A stretch of 39,423 bases of DNA from an uncultured Rhodospirillales bacterium. Its GTDB lineage: Bacteria; Pseudomonadota; Alphaproteobacteria; ATCC43930; CGMCC-115725. The notes below the pieces were generated by a model, which had not been told where the DNA came from, made no database searches, and saw only the letters and a list, made by a program, of their open reading frames with translations. Below, in pieces: positions 36,993-39,423 of the stretch. How positions within the stretch are numbered: the first letter of the stretch is position 1; the number at the start of each line of letters is the position of its first letter. Both the position numbers and the translations under genes were made by a program. The stretch lies in contig CAIXXC010000488.1 in NCBI GenBank assembly GCA_903923205.1, positions 1 through 39,423 of the forward strand, in the 5' to 3' direction.

Positions 36993-37057
36993 TGATCTGT
37001 TCGTCCGACGCAATGGGAGGGATCGTTCCGGTGCTTCCGGTTATGTACCTCGACGAG

Positions 37058-37120
37058 TAGTAGAATACCGACAAGGTTACTGAGTGGGAAGCGTCCTGAA
37101 TCGACGACAAAATTCTACTA
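37058..37120. repeat. Nine-base inverted repeat flanking the exosortase promoter region
   Basis: TAGTAGAAT (37058-37066) and ATTCTACTA (37112-37120) are perfect inverse copies 45 bases apart, in the gap between the racemase stop and the exosortase start. The right copy overlaps the racemase stop codon. It could be a terminator for the racemase, a regulatory site or chance. Confidence 0.3.
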
Positions 37121-38194
37121 TTTCTTTGCCGCCCAGGCGGCGATGGCTGCTTCCACGGAGACGCTTTCGGCATTCCTGATTGCGCCTGGGGTTACGGAGA
37201 ATCGAGGGGCCGGTGCCGGTTGCGGCACGTTGAAGGCCGGGGAGATGGTTGCCCTTGCCGCCATGTGCGGATAGGCGGCGACCTCGCCCATCGGCAGGAC
37301 CGGCGTGACACAGGCGTCTGTGCCGTCGAACACCGCCGTCCATTCTATCCGCGTCCGCGAGCCAAATGCCTTTGCTAAATCCGCCTTGAGGCGCGGCCAT
37401 TGGGTGCGGTCGTCCTGAATTGGCAAATAGCTGTCGGGCAACCCGGTCAACTGAATTAGGAGACGGAAGAATTGAGGTTCGATGGCGCCAACTGCCATGA
37501 AGCCGCCATCGCTTGTCTCGTAGACATGGTAGTACGGAGCGCCGCCATCCAGCATGTTGGCTTCGCGGACATCGTCCCATTGTCCGGCATTGCGCATGTC
37601 CCAGGCCATGCCCATCAGGGATGAAGCCCCATCGACCATAGCGCAATCGACGACCTGGCCCTCCCCGGTTTTCGCCGCGTGACGGGTCGCAGCCAGCAGG
37701 CCCATGACCAGATACATCGCGCCACCGCCAAAATCGGCCACCAAATTCAGCGGCGGAACCGGTCGTTCAGCGGGGCCAATGGCATGCAGCGCGCCCGTCA
37801 GGCTCAGGTAATTAATATCATGGCCAGCCATCGGGGCCATGGGGCCTTCCTGGCCCCAGCCGGTCATGCGACCGTAGACCAGCTTCGGGTTAAGGGCGAT
37901 TAGCTGGTCGGGACCGAGACCGAGCCGCTCCATGACGCCGGGGCGAAAACCTTCGACAAGACAGTCAGCCTCAGCCACGAGAGCGAGTACCGCATCGATC
38001 CCAGACTGAGATTTGAGATCGAGGGATAGCTTCCTGCGGCCTCTGCCGAGCACACGATAGCGTGGATTTTCCGCCCCTGGACGTTCGATCGTGACGATGT
38101 CCGCACCCAGATCCGCCAACAGCATGCAAGCGAACGGAGCGGGGCCGAGCCCGGCCATTTCGACGATTTTGAGATCAGACAGGGGTCCGCGCAC
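37118..38194 (-). CDS. Alpha-methylacyl-CoA racemase (CaiB/BaiF family)
   Basis: Family III CoA-transferase-fold enzyme. The AMACR pattern GHDINYLSLTGALH with His125, plus Asp154 in LVADFGGG, matches the His/Asp pair of the racemase, which interconverts 2R- and 2S-methylacyl-CoA for breakdown of branched-chain fatty acids or sterol side chains; a transferase role is less likely. The start is GTG 38194 with GGAGG eight bases upstream; the frame is open to 38305, but the earlier part is unlike the family. This gives 358 residues, the usual length. It is divergent from a thiolase that could act in the same beta-oxidation pathway. Confidence 0.92.
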   Translation of the reverse strand: MRGPLSDLKIVEMAGLGPAPFACMLLADLGADIVTIERPGAENPRYRVLGRGRRKLSLDLKSQSGIDAVLALVAEADCLVEGFRPGVMERLGLGPDQLIALNPKLVYGRMTGWGQEGPMAPMAGHDINYLSLTGALHAIGPAERPVPPLNLVADFGGGAMYLVMGLLAATRHAAKTGEGQVVDCAMVDGASSLMGMAWDMRNAGQWDDVREANMLDGGAPYYHVYETSDGGFMAVGAIEPQFFRLLIQLTGLPDSYLPIQDDRTQWPRLKADLAKAFGSRTRIEWTAVFDGTDACVTPVLPMGEVAAYPHMAARATISPAFNVPQPAPAPRFSVTPGAIRNAESVSVEAAIAAWAAKK

Positions 38195-38587
38195 GCGATG
38201 ATCCTCCGGATGCGGCCCGTTCCGGGCCTGAATTATCTCTCGGTCATCCCCAATTAATGCGTCTGTGGCAAGTCCTGAAATTGCGCGGTGCCTGTTCAGG
38301 CGCACGCTTTTCGTATGATCGCGTCATCGGTGCCTTAGAATTTTGCTCTATCGCGCAATTTATAGAAATCCGCGCCTACTTTGGTGTCGCGAAGATCTTT
38401 GCCTAGCGGAGGGGCTGGCAGATGATCTAGGGAATGCGGCATTGCGTCTGCGTCTGACGATAGGGTCAATACGGGGTTGCTAAATAGCCCTTTTGACTCG
38501 AGTCTCCGTCACGCTCAGCATTAGTGCGAACGCGCTTCCTCGCCAGACGCAGGCGGCAGCACAAAAATTTTTAGGATCGGACCGATC
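38195..38587. promoter_or_regulatory. Divergent region between racemase and thiolase
   Basis: These 393 bases hold no recognisable gene. The racemase ribosome binding site (GGAGG on the minus strand) lies near 38203-38207. Next to the thiolase ATG is a 13-base near-palindrome, GATCGG-A-CCGATC (38575-38587), with AGGA just before it. No clear promoter hexamers were identified. Confidence 0.4.
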
Positions 38588-39423
38588 ATGAGCAACGATA
38601 CCGCAGAAGTCTTCATTCTGAGTTATGCCCGCACGCCGATGGCCGGTCTGCAGGGAGCCCTGTCGAGCGTTAAGGCTACCCAACTCGGCGCCGTCGCCGT
38701 CAAGGCCGCGGTGGAGCGCGCAGCTGTGCCGGGTGACAAAGTGGAACGGGTCTTCATGGGGTGCGTCCTCCCAGGAGGGCTCGGTCAGGCGCCGGCGCGG
38801 CAAGCGGCCCTCGGCGCCGGATTGCCGAAATCCGTGCCATGCACCACGCTCAACAAGATGTGCGGCTCCGGGATGGAGGCGATCATCTATGGCCACGACG
38901 CCATCAAGGCTGGCGCTGCCGATATTATCGTCGCCGGCGGTCTCGAGAGTATGAGTGGCGCGCCCTATCTGACCATGAAGCACCGTGGCGGTGCTCGCAT
39001 TGGTCATGACACCCTTTACGATTCCATGTTTCTCGACGGTCTTGAGGACGCCTACGAGCCGGGTCGGTTAATGGGAAGTTTCGCTGATGGCTGTGCCCGG
39101 AAGTATGAGTTCAGCCGTGCCGAACAGGATGCCTACGCCCTGGAGAGCTTGCAGCGTGCGCTCGATGCGATGAATAACGGCGGATTTGCGCGTGAAATCG
39201 TGCCCGTGAAAGTCACTGGCCGGCAGAACTTCGATGTGGTCGAGGATGAGCAGCCACGCAAGGCCGACCCGTCTAAAATCCCGCTCCTGAAGCCAGCGTT
39301 TTCGAAGGACGGCACGGTTACGGCGGCTAATGCCAGCTCGATCTCGGACGGGGCGGCTGCCATTGTGCTCGCATCCAGAAACGGGGCCGTTAACGCGAAA
39401 CCGATTGCGCGAATCGTCGGCAC
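38588..39423 (+). CDS. Acetyl-CoA C-acetyltransferase (thiolase), cut by right edge
   Basis: Thiolase that joins two acetyl-CoA or cleaves 3-ketoacyl-CoA. The frame is open from ATG 38588 to the window end, 278 residues of a family usually near 390-400. It shows ILSYARTPMAG at the N-terminus, the nucleophile Cys92 in TTLNKMCGSGMEA, the GGLESMSGAPYL segment and NASSISDGAAA near the cut end; the His and second Cys of the active site lie beyond the edge. Biosynthetic versus degradative role cannot be told. It faces away from the racemase gene. Confidence 0.95.
   Translation, partial: MSNDTAEVFILSYARTPMAGLQGALSSVKATQLGAVAVKAAVERAAVPGDKVERVFMGCVLPGGLGQAPARQAALGAGLPKSVPCTTLNKMCGSGMEAIIYGHDAIKAGAADIIVAGGLESMSGAPYLTMKHRGGARIGHDTLYDSMFLDGLEDAYEPGRLMGSFADGCARKYEFSRAEQDAYALESLQRALDAMNNGGFAREIVPVKVTGRQNFDVVEDEQPRKADPSKIPLLKPAFSKDGTVTAANASSISDGAAAIVLASRNGAVNAKPIARIVG

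Overview
The window is a GC-rich bacterial chromosome segment, most probably from a Rhodospirillales-like alphaproteobacterium. This assignment is inference: it rests on the gene order folK-rpoZ-rel-pdxJ-acpS-lepB-rnc-era-recO, the alphaproteobacterial flavour of Rel, ParC/ParE and ModBC, and an XrtD-like exosortase. No rRNA, tRNA, CRISPR array, transposase or phage gene was found, and coding density is high throughout.

Left third (about 185-12409): housekeeping. A family-5 uracil-DNA glycosylase and a NYN-domain ribonuclease form a tightly coupled minus-strand pair. The plus strand then carries folK, rpoZ, rel (ppGpp synthetase/hydrolase), pdxJ, acpS, lepB, rnc, era, recO and parC, with a glutathione peroxidase inserted on the opposite strand between acpS and lepB. 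Several genes overlap by ATGA (pdxJ/acpS, rnc/era). The rel start codon abuts a perfect hairpin, and ParC has Cys in place of the Arg that normally precedes the catalytic Tyr.

Middle (about 12444-23259): an MFS transporter and a zinc alcohol dehydrogenase (convergent); a small membrane-anchored protein with an FPPWW motif that is translationally coupled (ATGA) to a multi-spanning chemoreceptor-like protein; a YCII/DGPF protein plus ECF42-type sigma factor pair with a cluster of TGTCGA elements upstream; two hotdog thioesterases; parE; and modBC molybdate transport genes without a linked modA.

Amine catabolism (about 23256-27982): an aldehyde dehydrogenase, an omega-amino-acid:pyruvate aminotransferase and an alanine dehydrogenase form one minus-strand operon. 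Together they could oxidise an omega-amine to an acid while recycling alanine to pyruvate. A divergent XRE-cupin regulator is the likely controller.

Right part (about 27990-39423): a secreted trypsin-like protease, then an exopolysaccharide/exosortase cluster: a Wzz-type chain-length protein, a BY-kinase ATPase, an ExeA-like AAA ATPase, a PrsT-like TPR lipoprotein and, convergent across a strong hairpin, an exosortase fused to an EpsI domain. No glycosyltransferase, outer-membrane exporter or sorted substrate is present here. The window ends with an alpha-methylacyl-CoA racemase and, divergent from it, a thiolase cut by the right edge. The best candidates for something new are the FPPWW-protein/chemoreceptor pair, the minimal exosortase locus and the repeated TGTCGA promoter region of the ECF42 module.
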